Shown here piece by piece: positions 11,311-24,100 of a stretch of DNA of 64,000 nucleotides; the first letter of the stretch is position 1; every line of letters starts with the position of its first letter. This stretch comes from Rhabdornis inornatus (Eukaryota > Chordata > Aves > Passeriformes > Rhabdornithidae): assembly GCA_013397075.1 (NCBI GenBank), contig VWZS01006721.1, positions 2,830,896 to 2,894,895 on the forward strand, read 5' to 3'. The position numbers and the translations under genes were made by a program. Under the pieces are notes generated by a model. The model saw only the letters and a list, made by a program, of their open reading frames with translations, had not been told where the DNA came from and made no database searches.

Positions 11311-14300
11311 GCATTTGGAACGTGGGGAAATGTGTCAGGTTAATAATGCCCACGCAACTGCAAATCTGTGGGGCATCAGTGTGATTGAAAACCTGACTCT
11401 GTCAAAGTCATTTGCCAAACTTGTAGATTGTCTAGTGAAATCTAGATTTTACTGCTGGCTGCTCACATGCTTTCTAGCTGTTGTAAGATGAGCTGGCAGC
11501 AGAGCAAGTTTACCCCACACCCTGTTCAGTCACATGTGTGTGTGCATCTCCATCTGCCTGTGTTATTACAATGTGAAGTCTGCTTGGGCTGAGGAAAGCC
11601 CTCTTTCTGTGGCTTGCAGAATGGTTGTCTGATGGTCCCTCACCTGGTGTTAAAGCCATGACCTAGAGCTCAGCTACTTCATCAAAGCACCTGTTTCATA
11701 TCAGTTGCCCTAAGTGGGTTGGTTCACAAGGCTTCACATAAAGCTCCTATAGCCTGGACCCCTACCAGAAGTCATTTTGCTCCCTCAGGAATGTGACATG
11801 CTGTAAATTAGTGTCACAAATTGAAATGTAAATATTTTCTGTCCTATTTCTTCTTGTTGGAGACTTTCCTTCTGCTGAGGTGATCTTGCACTCAATTAAT
11901 CAAGGCTTCAGTAACATGCTTCCAGGCAGGATTAGCTTCTTCCAAAGTCTTTGCAGAACACAGCTGCACAGCACACCCATGGGCCAGGCCAGACCTCATG
12001 ACAATGATTTTGATACCATCAGTCTTCTCTTCTCTGAACTGAGGAAAAGTTTAGGGCATACAGGATGGTGAGAAATAGGTGGTGGATATTGTGAGTGAAC
12101 AGCATTGTAGGAGTGTGTTCACCCCCTTTGCATGGAACAAAGCAAGGGGAATTTTTTATATTTGCTGTGATGAGCCAAAATGGTGCCAATTGTGTAGTGG
12201 CTGAAACTTAGCTGTGTCTGAGGGCCCTTCTGGGTGGAACTGCCCATACGGTGACACAAGGAGCTTAATTGCTACAAGATCCTTCTCTTTCCTCCTTGCT
12301 TCCTGACCATTGCTGCTTTGGATTTTTAGCCAGTGCTAACTTTTAATCTATAGCTGTCTTTTTAATGTTTGTTTTTTCTCTTCTCCCCTTTTCAAGAATG
12401 TTGACATTCATTAGAGGCCTATTTGGTTGTCTAAATGGAGGGACTTAACAGCACATTTATTCTTAAAGTTGAACAAAATATTCTGGAGCCAGTAGCAGTA
12501 GCCTCGTTTGTCATGCTCTTGGCCAAGCCTGAAGTTCTCTTTAGGAGCTGACCTGAAATTGCAGCATCACTGCTGGGAGAAGGGAAGAATTAATCTCTTG
12601 GTTCTCCCTTTCTTAGCTACATACGATCCACATGTTTGGCTTGTATGTTTAGGAACACTGTCAATGACTGCCAGTTGGCCATTCCAGGCTCTCTGCTTGG
12701 CATATCCCTGAAGATCTCGAGCCAGTGTCCCTTATCCAGTTGCAGTTGAGTTCCCTGTGAGGAATGCTGAAGAGCTCAGCAGAGATGCTGGCTTTGGCAG
12801 CTGCTCATCCTTTGGAAAACCTGCCATGAGAGCCAACATCACATGGCAGCTTCCACTGCCTTGCGGCTCCAGAAAGGCAATTACTAAATCTATTTTGTTG
12901 TTTCTTGACAGTTAAGGCAAAATTCTGCAAACATTCATTATGGTCTACTAATGAGTGTGTGTGGCTCTAAGAGGTCTCTCTGAAACCAAAAGAAGTGTTT
13001 ACAGGAGATTTCCCAGCATTTACAAGCTTTTCCTGAACTCAGCTTCTTGAACTGTGTGTTTGATGCAGAGATGGTGCCTCAGCCTATCAGTATTGGGAAT
13101 TGTGTGTGGAAAAAGCTGTGAACCTAGTACACATCAAAAATTCAAATTATTTGCTGCCTCAGGTATGCAATCTGTTCTTTAGGTTCCATCTAAACTTCCT
13201 GTTGTGTAGTATTTCACTGAACATAACCATTAACTGAATGATGATTTAGGCTGCTAGGGAGAATCTAGGGATTCACACAAATCTGAAAATCTATGTGGGA
13301 GTGTTGGGGGGCGAGTATTCTATATTTTAATTTTGCAGTAAAAAAATGTTTTGGAGAGTTAATTTAAAATGGAGATTTCAGATGTAACACACACAAACCT
13401 AAATGCAGAGTGTGCACCCACAGACACACATTGAAGGAGGAAATAAATGTTTCAATTTCATTTTTTGTTCACTGTAGCAATTACTGGAATGACTTGCTGC
13501 TTTGAAAACTGAAGATTTTTCATGTTTGCCTGCTTGACTTTCCCTTTTTCCCACTGTTGACTCCAAGAAAGTATGTTTTGGGTTGGTCCTTTTGATTGTT
13601 GAAGCAAAGCTTGGGTGGCATCTATCATGTACAATGTGCTGCTCTTTTGTAAAAGAGACCTTGAATATCTGCTTTTTCTCTTCTAGAGAAGCTGACCCAA
13701 ATTGAGCCTTCATAATGGAATTTACAGATATGCAGAACAGTGGCAATAATCAGGAATTAATTTGTTGAAATCTTGGCTTCCCAGGTGCTGTGACAAATGT
13801 TGAGGTGGTTTAAACAAAATAATCCCCCCCTCAATGCAAGAATCATAACCACTGAGTGGAAGGAGTTTTAAATCTAACGTGCTGTCTTTTCCCGAACAAT
13901 TGATGGCTTTTGTAACTTGAATCTGTTGAGAAATGATCAGTGCTGGACACTGGGTCTCAGTGGGACCCTCACACAGATGTAGTGCTTAGGGTACCATGCT
14001 TGCAGGAACAATTCTTTGGAAGTTTGGACGAGGGCTTCAGACACATATAACTTGGAAAATTTATTATTCTGTCCCTGCCCAATCCCCCCAAGGATAATTT
14101 TTATGCAGTTTTCATTTGTTTCTCATTTAGATCTTTACAGCTGCCAGTGTGTTCTACCCTCATATCACCTGCTATCACTCTCCAAAGTACATCTAACTTC
14201 TTTTTTTTGGCAATACATCTGCAAGGAATGAACCTTAACTTGTGAAAGTTCATAGGCATTATGGAACATTCTAAGGCATTCTGAGTGATAAGTGAGTACT

Positions 14301-17300
14301 GCCAAGTAAGATGATGGAAATTGCTCCTGTTGGCTGCCAAAAGCTAGCAGGGTATAGCCTCTAGCACAGTCTGGTGCCTGCAAGAAGGTGGTTTCTTTTT
14401 AAAATCTGTTTTCTTCAATTTAGATATTGAAATATGAAGGGTTGTTTTCCTCTCTTCTCTGAAAAGTTTGATTCCTAACATCTGTAGAGAATTACTTGCA
14501 TAACAGACTGTACCCAAGTTAGTCTTCTTTGTTAAAGTCAACATATCCTTCTGGTCGTATTCTTCCCCACCCCATTTTGCAGTGTTGTACTCAGTTGTTT
14601 CTTTCCTTTGCCCTGCAGCTCCTTTAACCTCGCTGTAGCTACACTGTATGGGTTAGACCCAGTGAAATCCAAGTGCTTTCCAGGGTTTGCCCAGCGAGGA
14701 TGTGCTCCTGGCAGTCAGCTTTGCTCCTGGAAAGTGGTAAGGTTAAGAAGGTGCAATAAAACAAGTCTACAGGGAAGTGCTTTGCTGAATCAGGGTTAAC
14801 AGAGAGTTTTGCTGCCTCAGCCTTTTTCAGACTCGTCATTTCTCACAGCTTCATTTACCTTGTTGAACTGGTTTTTGTGTGTTCTTGCCTGGATGGGTTT
14901 CTGAGTTTCCAACTCAACTTTGGAGGCAGGAGTTTGAGGATGAGATTAACCAACTCCCGCAAATATGTAGAACTCCTGAAACCCTGTGCATTATGGCCGT
15001 AGCCCTTGCTTTACAGCGTTTGTAGTGTGGCTGGCTCCTTGCCTACCGATGGGGAAAGACAAAATCAAGCCCTTGGCACGTTTGTGTAGTTTGGGATTGC
15101 CAGAACACAAGCAGCTTTGCGGATGTGCAGCCTCTGGCTCTCTGTAGAGTAGCAGGGAGATGCAAGGCAGAAGGGCGCTGACACCCAGAGGGGCTCAGGG
15201 GTCAGGGATTGTTCTGCCGGGCTGGGGCAGCAGAGCCTTTATGGAGCACGGTCCTTGCCTTCTGACCTGGTGCAGAAGTGCCCTTTGCAAATGAAAAGGC
15301 CACCCACGGCTCCCTCAGGCTGGGAAACACAATATCCATTGGACCCTTTTCACCTCCAAATGTGAAGGACTCATCAGTGGCAATAAATGGCAGCGGTAAG
15401 ATGGATTTCTTGTCAACAGAGCTGGGAGAACACGTTAATTAAAGACCAGAAGTGACTCTTGAAGAGTGAAGGTAGGGGGGTGTGTCTGTTTAAAAACCTG
15501 ATGCCGTGCAGTGCAATGAGATGTTTTGAACGGCGTGGTGAGGGCATGAATCTGACCTATTTCTGTGTATAAACAAATACATGTTTTATTTTACAGAAGA
15601 TGTATTTCAGGAAAGTTTACTGACTATGTTTTTATTCTAATGATTTTACTATTGCTTGGTATGTGTTCCTTCTTCATTAGTACTCTCTTGATTAATTGTT
15701 TCACAATGCCACAAGCTTCTGGCATTTGTCCCATAAACTTAAGGAATTTTTATCCCTTTTTTAGTCTAATGTCATGTTCTACTTTTTTCTGGAGTTAAGG
15801 GATGCTGCATTCCCCTTCCTGAACCAACACTGGGGTATGGCCAGCACTGTTAGTGGTGAACAGAGAGATACCCATCTCCCTTTTACAGGCCTTGCTGTAG
15901 ATGCTGTAGGCGATTTTTATGCCAATATATCAGCATCTGCACCTTATCTGGAAATAATGTTGCTTCATGCTTGAAACTTCTGGGTCCTTTTTTCTGGGTT
16001 TTTTTTGTTTGTTTGTTTTTGTTGAAGTATCCTTCTGGTCAACATGTCCAGATACAGGTAGGTCTATAGGCACATGAGAGGGGACTTCAAAGAAATGTAA
16101 TGTACCCACAGCCTATGCTTTACCACTGATGCCTGAGGTTGGTAGTTCAGAATTAAGTAACAATGGCACACAGGCTTCCTGCACACTTTTGATTTTTGGT
16201 TGGATTTGCATTTCTGTGAAGTGTTTAAATCACAAGCTTCATCTCTGGAGAACTCCATTCTCATCCAATACTCAGGTAGATATGTATGGATCTTAAGTCT
16301 TAAATCTTATGTACAGCTTAAATACCATTTGGAATGATGGTCACCTGTAGGAAGCTTTTCCTGTTAGGTTTTTAAGACAGTAGTGCATTTCTGAGCTTAT
16401 GATGAGCTGAAGAGTGCAAAGAGCTTTTTTAAAATTGATTTCTTTTGTTTGCATTTTACTTAGGGGAGACATTTTCCTTCATTTTGCAATACATCTTACA
16501 AAAAGGGCGAAGAGGAGAAACTTGTATCCCTGATCAGGGAATAGAAACAGGTGAGAAAAGCTACAGTCTGCTAATTTTGGAAACACCCATGAGGAAGGAG
16601 TCGACAGGTGACAGAACATATTCTGACAGAAAGCTTTCTTTGGAGAAACACTGATTTGTCAAACGCACTTAATCAAGTGCTTTTGAAGGGGGGCAGGTGG
16701 AAAAGTGCTAGAAACTTTAGGTGAGAGCAAACAAATTTTCTTTCCCGGAGAAAGCTCAGCTGTTGTGGAAAATCTAGAGAATATATTTTTCTCCATTATC
16801 TTTTGTTCTGCCTGAAAGGACTGATATGAATTTTATTTAATCTTTGTGAAGACAGCTCAGACTCAAGATTCCCATAAAGGTTATCTGGAATAAGAAAACA
16901 ATCAAGTATAAACCCCGGTATCTGCCAAGTACTTTGACACAAGCTGTGCTTTAAACCAGAGAAGTAGGAGGAACATAATATTGTTGCAGTGTTGGTAGAA
17001 ACCTTAGGCATGCACAGTTGCGGAGAAAAGATGGAGAGATATTGGACACGTGTTTTTTGCCTGCTGAACGCTTGGTAAATTCCTAGTTGAAAGCAGTAGC
17101 AGGAGTAGTTTGTTTCTATAATTGCGGCAAGAAACCCCCAGAGCAAAGCACAGGTATTGCTGCTTTCTGAGTGCGTCTGCAGACTGCGGCCAGGACCAGA
17201 GCCCAGCAGAAATTGCATAACCTGCTTTATCTGCACTCAACAACCCTTTTCCCAAAGGTTTCTTAGCCTGCAATTCCAACTCTGGCTTTAGCAGCGCGCT

Positions 17301-17368
17301 CAGGACTTCCTTTGCCGCATCTGTGCGGACACCTGGGATGCGCGCCTGCAGCTGGGCTGTGTGCTCGT

Positions 17369-17400
17369 TTCGAAGATTTGGAAACTTCCGAAATTTCGAA
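17369..17400. promoter_or_regulatory. palindromic GAA/TTC cluster (heat-shock-element-like) near the AFF1 promoter
   Basis: Within 32 bases there are TTCGAA (17369-17374), the inverted pair GGAAACTTCC (17380-17389), the perfect palindrome CGAAATTTCG (17389-17398) and TTCGAA again (17395-17400). nGAAnnTTCn is the half-site pair bound by heat-shock factors. The two decamers are out of the ideal 5-bp phase by one base. It sits at the upstream edge of the CpG island. Binding is inferred only from the motif. Confidence 0.35.
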
Positions 17401-17451
17401 AAACGTGCGCCGTTTTATTCTGTTTTTCTAAAAACAAAAACCTCCCATGCA

Positions 17452-17483
17452 AATAATAATAATATTAAAAAAAAAAAAAAAAA
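17452..17483. repeat. (AAT)n followed by a run of 17 A
   Basis: Several AAT units run into an A17 tract at 17467-17483. A simple repeat at the left shoulder of the CpG island; it may be a poly(dA:dT) nucleosome-excluding tract. Confidence 0.75.
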
Positions 17484-17631
17484 GGAAAAAACCAAAACGG
17501 CAAATAACTCAAGCAGCCCCCGCGGGAGCACCCTCGGGGCGGTGGCGGAGGGCAGGGGCCGGCTGGCGGAGCAGCCCCGCTCGGCCCAGCCCGGCCCGTG
17601 CTGCCCTTTGGGTCCGGGGGCCGCCGGCAGC

Positions 17632-17697
17632 NNNNNNNNNNNNNNNNNNNNNNNNNNNNNNNNNNNNNNNNNNNNNNNNNNNNNNNNNNNNNNNNNN
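17632..17697. other. assembly gap (66 N)
   Basis: A run of undetermined bases inside the GC-rich CpG island. Open frames that cross it are artefacts. Confidence 0.99.
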
Positions 17698-17935
17698 GGG
17701 GCGGGCCGTCCCGCGAGCGCTGGGCCGGGCAGGGGGAGGCGGCCACGGGGCGGGCGCGGAGCCCGCACTGCTGCAGGTCCCGCTGCTCCGGGCATCGCGG
17801 GGACACCGAGCGGGGCCGCGGCCCCGGCGGACGGCAGCACCCTGCACCGCTTGCTACAGGCCGGAGCGGGGCCGTCCCTCGGAGCCGGGCGGGCCCCCCT
17901 CCCTGCCGGCGGGCGGGGGAGGGCCGGGCGCCCGG

Positions 17936-18055
17936 ATGTCGATCAAAATGAGCGAGCCCCAGCCCTGCGCCGGCCGCCCGGGCGGGGGGAGCCGCGGCGC
18001 GGCGGCACCGGGAGGCGGCCGGCACATGGGACGGCGCGCCGTGGTAGCGGGGTAG
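17936..18055 (+). other. upstream reading frame in the AFF1 leader (39 codons)
   Basis: ATG at 17936 opens a frame that begins MSIKMSEPQP and stops with TAG at 18053-18055, 60 bases before the main AFF1 start. If transcription begins upstream of it, it would be a uORF that lowers translation of the main frame. Its composition is simply that of GC-rich DNA, so I do not claim a functional peptide. Confidence 0.3.
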
Positions 18056-18081
18056 AGCCTGGACAGCTGCGGACAGAGCTC

Positions 18082-18108
18082 ATGGATAGAGGACGCTTGG
18101 CAGGATAA
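18082..18108 (+). other. short upstream reading frame in the AFF1 leader (8 codons)
   Basis: ATG at 18082 encodes MDRGRLAG and stops with TAA at 18106-18108, only seven bases before the main start at 18116. Such a short, close uORF could act on main-frame initiation. It is certain as a frame; the effect is inferred. Confidence 0.45.
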
Positions 18109-18115
18109 CCCCGCG

Positions 18116-18132
18116 ATGGCTGCCCAGTCGAG
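18116..18132 (+). CDS. AFF1: AFF1 coding exon 1 (start codon)
   Basis: ATG at 18116-18118 has G at -3 and +4, a good initiation context. The 17 coding bases (MAAQS plus two bases) end at the donor gtacgg at 18133. Joined to exon 2 they read MAAQSSLCNEDRN, matching the human short isoform MAAQSSLYNDDRN. I did not find the alternative first exon that gives the human MAFTERVNSSGN start; it may be absent, diverged or missed. Confidence 0.93.
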
Positions 18133-21100
18133 GTACGGCACTAAATAACTTTGATCGCGCTCGGTGCATCTCGCTGAGGGCTGGGTTTGTGATGCCCTGG
18201 CTCCTGCTCAGGCTCAGTCGGCTGTGGGGTTTTGCCCCGAGCCCCGGGTAGGTTTTTGTTCACCGAAGTGTCCCTCTTCCTCTTCCTAGCGTAAACTTTC
18301 TTCCAGCAGGAAAAAACAAAGTCTTAATTGCTCCCCGTCAAATTTCTCCCAGTCCAACAAGTTAAAAGCTCCTTGAAACTGATTTCCTTCTCCCCCGTGG
18401 ACTTGTCTGTTTAAAAGCTCTTTGAAACTGATTCTCTCCTCCCGTCCAGGCTTGTCTGGCGTTTGTTTGTTTCTGCTCGCTGTACGCAGCCCGGCGTGAG
18501 CAGGTTTCTGTCATTGCTCACAGCAGTGTTTAAAAGGTGGGGAATGCTTTCTGTTCGGCCGGGTTGCAGCGCCGGCTGTGCGCGGGGGAAGCAGGTTGTG
18601 TCTGCTGGATGGCTGCGAGGATAGAAAATGGTTACAACACAGGAGCGAGCACGGAAATGAGTGTGAGTTGCTGTCAGGGAGCAAAATTCAAGGGAAAGCA
18701 CCGGTCTTGGTTAAATGCTTTTTAGCTGTGGTTTTAAAGAGGCAGCATTTTGCCTGCTCCCGGGAGGAGTGGGGGAGTGTCCTGCCTAAAGTAAATTTCA
18801 CACTCAGCATGGGGGAGGCAGCTTTTCTTAAGCAGTAGTACTTGATGGAGCAGCGCTATTTAAGGTGCCTGTTAAATGCCTTTTAGCGTTTACGATGCCT
18901 TAATGGGCATTTCAGAAATGCCGAAGAGAGAAATTCCTTTTTGCTCTCTAGTCCCCCACCAAACGGAGCCACCCTGCTCCCCTTTCCCGCAGGTGGGAAA
19001 AGAAGATTAAAATGGTGGTATAGCCGACACATAAGTTTGGCACTCACGGTGCATTTTCACAGTGGTGCTTTTCTGCAGGTTTGAAGCCAAGAGCTGTCTT
19101 CCAGTTACAAACTGGAGAAGGACAGAGCCCTGGGGTTTGGGGAAGAAGCAGGGGAAGATTGATTGCTTGGTTAACAGCTGAGCTCTTCTCTAGCTTCCAC
19201 GGCCTACTCTCCCAATGCTGGGAGTATTTTACATAAAGAGTACTTAACAAAAAGGTAAAGATTGAGTTTCTAGCATCTTTTTTCTTCCTTTGTATAATCC
19301 CTTTGCACGATTTACTGGCCTGCATTATCAGCGTTGCTGTAATAGGACCGCATGCTGGGTGCAGCATAAATCCTAGGGATGCTGTCTGGCCCTGGAGTTT
19401 GGCTTGGCTCCAAGGCCAGGGACATGCCTGATGTCTCAGAGGTAGCACAAGCATTCTGCTGGGTGGCAGAAGGCCACGTGGGAGCCAGGTCCCAGCAGTA
19501 GCCCCCGGCTTCAGCCAGCTGGCCAAAAGAGAGCAGAGCTGGCACTGGGGCCTGTGAGCCACATCCCTGACCCGTAAGGTGAACGGCGCAGAGAATCAAG
19601 TGTTACACCCTGAGTGATGGAAAATGGTCCAAGGGCTGGGACTGCGGGGCTGAATTCTGCAGGGCAGGTGGAAGGACCGTGCCCAACACCTGCCATTTGA
19701 GACAGACATGGGGACGAGACACACACCTGCCATTCTGTACCCTCCTTCCTTCTCCATCCTGTGTGCTGGCTTTTGCTTTTGTCAGGATACTGTGAGGTGC
19801 TCAAGCTGTAAAACTGCATCAGGGCGTTTCAGCACAGCAAATACAGAGGTTACTGTGTATGCCTGAAGATCTGTGTTAAGATCTCTGACTATTGCTTGTT
19901 TTAAGACATTTAAAGAGAGTAGGAGTGCATATAAGCAGCAAAAATAAGTCTGTAGGAGAGAAGATTGCATTTGCCAGAGAGCCTGTGGTATTTCTATTTC
20001 AGTGGCATAGATCTGCAGGGGTATCCATCCCATTTTAAAAAAAGTGCTTTGTGGATGTGTAGAAGCTTTTATTCAACAGTAAAGGATGAATTAATATCCA
20101 CAATAAATAATTAGAGCTCTGCTGCATGGGACTGACAAGCCACATGTCTCCAGAATTCATTTTGCCAACACATGTCAGAGGGTTTATTCTGCAAGGTAGC
20201 TGACAAAAGAAACGAGTGAGCTTTCTGTGTTTATTTGTGCTTTGCAAAAAATACAGGCAATTTTTGCAAGCTCAGTAAATTACTGATGAGGTAGTGTGAT
20301 ACGGGGCACAGTAGTGGTTTTTGTGTATCACTGTACAAGGCCTTCAGGCACTCCTCCATCTGCTCACGTTTTCTATTTCTCACATGCTGTTTGCTTTAGC
20401 TAGTGAAAGTGATGTGGCATAGGGGAGGATGCTTGTTTGGAAACAAGAAAATCCAGCATCCTTTCTTCAGTTTCAGTGCTGTGATCCTCAGCAGCTCACC
20501 TAGCATTTGGGTTTTACAGTTTTAAAGGGTGGAAGGATAAGGAAAACAAGGTGATGAAACCTGCCTGTTGCTGCTCCTTGGCATTTAGAAAACTGTAGTA
20601 GTGATAACTGAGGAACTGATGTGCTAATGGATGCCACAGCAGTCTTTAAAACGATCTTAAGAAATTGTTACAGGGCGAGTTGGGCATGGTTTGTTTTCAG
20701 CTGTTTGAGAATGATCATCTTCTATTAGCTGCTGAAAGTAGCTTACATCTGGAGCTATTAGGTAGAGAAACCATCCTCCAGTTAGCATTGTTTTGTGTAT
20801 AATGTGGGCTTGTGGGGTTCTTTTAAGTTGCTCGCTGAGCCGTAGGTTTGCAGCTGTAGCTTTCTATGTGCTCGCTTCTGGAGTGCACGGGTGATCTGAT
20901 GTCTGTGGTGTCCCCAGGCAACAGGGCTTGTGTCACGTTTTTATGGCATATTCAGGAACTTGTGAGCAGAAGCAGAACTGATCTGAATAAGGACAAATTT
21001 AGTTTCTTGTCGAGTGTGGTGCGATGTTCATCATGTGCCATTCAGCTGCTCTGGGAATATGGCAGGACCCTTGGGAGGAGTGTGGGACAGACTGACAGAG

Positions 21101-24100
21101 CCCATCTCATTTCTGCTTCTTTCTCCATTAAAATATCTTCTCTACTGCAGCAATTGCAAGCTGAGGATCTTCAGATGAATATCTGCCTCTTCTTTTTAAG
21201 ATGCAGACTGCTTTTCTTAGGCTGCTTGCGGTCATTTTAAATTGTCTGTGGATGCTGTCGATTACATTTATTTACAGTAGAAGGATAAACAAAATACTTT
21301 GTTGTTTTGGATGCTAAGAATTTCGGGTTGTCTTATATGTAACTTGCCTTTCAGTGTGGTCATGATTAGCATCATTTTTGGTGTGCAGAACGAATGCAAT
21401 TTCCTAATCTTTGTACATAGGTGGATACAGTACACAGAGCAACATGAAACCTGAGTGTTGTGCTGTCATCCCTGCTGGGCTCATCTTGCTCTTTCTCCTG
21501 AGTCAGCCCTGCAGGGAAGGGTAGTGATGGACAGCAGCCTGGGAAACCCTCTGTTTCTACCCCCTAAAGCCAAGTTGTACCAGCTAAACCCAGAAGAGTC
21601 TTGAGAGGAGGCTGTATTGCCTGTTGTAGTAGAAAAAGGTGATGCTCTGCAGAAATAAACTGTGGCCTTATCTATACTTAAAACATAGTAAATTCTGAAG
21701 GGAGTAACGCTGAAGCCTCTCCCTGAGTAGAATCAGCATTGAATGATGCAGCTTTAGTTCATCTCTTGTCATTTCACAGCTTTCAGGCCAGATGTAAAGG
21801 CACTTTTCATAATTTATTTCATGGGTCCTGTTGATACAGGCAAATGCCAGTATTGGTGATGCTGGGTTCCAGTCAGCTGATGGAGGTCAAGAAGGGCTGA
21901 AACAGTATCTTGTGAGAGTTTACTTGTCTATTGAAAGCTGAAACATCCCGTGAAACCCTGTTGGTTTTTCTTGCTACTAGCCCTGCTAGAAATAAAAATC
22001 TGTTTTCTCCAGAGCCAGATGTCTGGATGATCTCTGCATGTTTTGTGGGCTGCTGGGAATTTTCAGTTTGGAATTCCTTATTGCCTGGACTTTCTGAGCA
22101 TAGGATTGCTCTGAGGCAGACCTGCAGCTGAAACTCTCCCACACAGAAGAAAGAGATATGCACATGGAAGTGGATTTTTGGGGTTGCTTTGGGTTTTTTT
22201 TAGCAGTGGGTATTCCAATTTGCAATAGGCCGTTGAGAACTTTGAAGTACAATTGTCATGGCATACTTGAGCTGGTGTATAAGGGCGTGTTTCCTTAGGT
22301 CATGTAATTTTCCTGTGTCTGAATCTGTGTTATAAAGAGAGGCCTCTTCTCTCAACTTTTTATGAGAAAATCATTTGCTAGTACAACTGCAAGATGCAGC
22401 ATGAAGAGCAGGAAACAAGATTTTAATGAGGTGCATAAATTCTGCTCAGCACTTTTCTTCTGAGAGGAGCCATAGTGAACAATGCATGAAGCTTTTACGT
22501 GCCTTTAAAATATAATAGAAAAGGTGTCTTCTTAAAGTTACGTGGGAATGCTACAATGACATTGTTTTCCATGAGGTGGAGGGCAGTGAAGTGAGGAAGA
22601 GTTCTCCAGAGAGTGCAGGGTATCATCCTAGGGTCTGGGTTTGGTGCTGGGTGGTTGGGGGTGCAGAGGCTGGTTTGAGTGCCTGGCATGTCAAAAGAGT
22701 TACTGTAGAGATGCAGGAGCCTCAAAAAAGAGAGAAAGTACTTTTCCTGTTCAGTCTTGAACACAGCCTAGAGATTTTTTTTTTCCTATGGTATGTTATA
22801 GTGGAGAATGTACTGGCTGTTTTATGTTTTGCAGTTTTGGCTGCTGCAGTTCATCTGTGTCCATGATAAAAAAGAGAAGAGTGTGAGGCTGGCTGGGGCA
22901 ATTATCACTCCCAAACGAGGTGTTACCATAGTAGATTAAGATAGAACTGCCTCTCCAGCAGAATGCTTTTGTGGGGAATAGACAAGAGCTGCTGCATGTG
23001 CTAGGAGAAGATTTTCCACAGTTGGCTATTCATAGACAATTCAGGGAAGAGAAGTTGAATTCTAGATTAGTACAGCTGATGGGAACTTCCAAATGTGGAA
23101 AGTGATGAGAGGTAGAATTCTTGCAGCCCATCTTCCCTCTCCGCTGCTGTGATGGCTGCTGTGTGCAGAGCCAGCCCCCAGCTCTTTTCCTGCTGACGTG
23201 CAGAAGTTGTTGATCACCTTATTGAACTGCATGGCTTTTAAAAAAGTGCATTTCTTTTGCTGCCTTATTCTTGTATGGGAAGGGGGAGGTGGCAAACGGG
23301 GGGAAAGAGCAGGTGTGTGGGCGCAAAACTGCATTTGAGAAGTTGCTCTGCTCCTGTTAATGCTTTAGAATTGTCAAGCTGAGGTACCTAGGCACACTTG
23401 ATTAGGCAACCTTCATCACAAATGCTTCGTGAAGATGTTTGTCTTCTGGATTAGTTTAGGCTTAGATATTGTTTGTAGAATTGTAATTTTCGGTTGTTCT
23501 GAGTGTTTATTGTACTAGCAACCTAAAGTTTCCCTTTACTGTTGTTTTTGCAATTTTACCATCAGGTTAAGAGAAAATAATGTCCCTGCTGTAATCTTTA
23601 GAGAAAGTTCAGCAAGCAAATTGTTAATGTTTAACTTCAGAGACAACAGTAAAACTAATTTTCAGAACTGCAAGAACTGTGGGTTTCATTTCTGTACTTG
23701 TAAACAAAAAAAAGAGCAACAAAAACCAACCACAAAAAGCCATCAAAGAATAACAAACAACAAAAACACCTCTATCACCAGTTCAACCAAAACATGAGTA
23801 AGAAGTAGCCCTTTTTAAAAGAAACAAGAAGGGAAACTCTCAAGCATATGGTAGCATTTTTATTCCATACATCTCTGCTTCTCAGAATGCCATATAGTGT
23901 ATAAGCTGTAAGCAGCAATTGATGTATTCAGCAGTGTGTGATCATCTCCTTCATGGCACAGTGGTGTTCAGCAGGTGGTATGTGCATATCAGGTGTGTGA
24001 GAGAGCTCCAGTGCATGTGCCTCCTCCCTGAGCTGAGCTGTAGGCACTGCATTTTGAAACACAGGTGTCTGCTGGCATGTGAAATGGAAAGGAATTATTA

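Larger units (their letters stand above)
4636..17300. other. intergenic region between PTPN13 and AFF1
   Basis: About 12.7 kb without a gene I can support. It holds one truncated CR1 (10690-11310), A-rich and CA-rich low-complexity sequence near 6020-6095, and a short (AATG)4 at 7346-7361. The open frames on both strands are mostly under 100 codons and resemble no family I know. In mammals SLC10A6 and C4orf36 lie on the opposite strand in the equivalent interval. No bile-acid-transporter-like membrane segments or C4orf36-like sequence was seen here. Confidence 0.7.
17505..18260 (+). promoter_or_regulatory. CpG island promoter of AFF1 (contains assembly gap)
   Basis: A sharp change to very G+C-rich, CpG-dense sequence begins near 17505 and fades by about 18260, in sharp contrast to the A/T-rich flanks. 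It surrounds the first AFF1 coding exon, so it is the likely promoter and 5' UTR of the transcript encoding the MAAQSS form. No TATA box is obvious, as expected of a dispersed CpG-island promoter. The transcription start cannot be fixed from sequence, and 66 bases are missing at 17632-17697. Confidence 0.85.

Noticed and set aside
16445..16654. Possible alternative first exon of AFF1 ending at a gtgag donor near 16551
   Set aside because: The frame that would join exon 2 in phase has a stop just upstream and no start codon, and it does not resemble the MAFTERVNSSGN first exon.
17323..18108. 261-codon frame across the CpG island and other frames there
   Set aside because: They cross the 66-N gap and consist of GC-rich low-complexity residues. 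The true coding start of AFF1 is at 18116.
19044..19562. 172-codon minus-strand frame
   Set aside because: No family resemblance, intronic, and overlaps other equally open frames.
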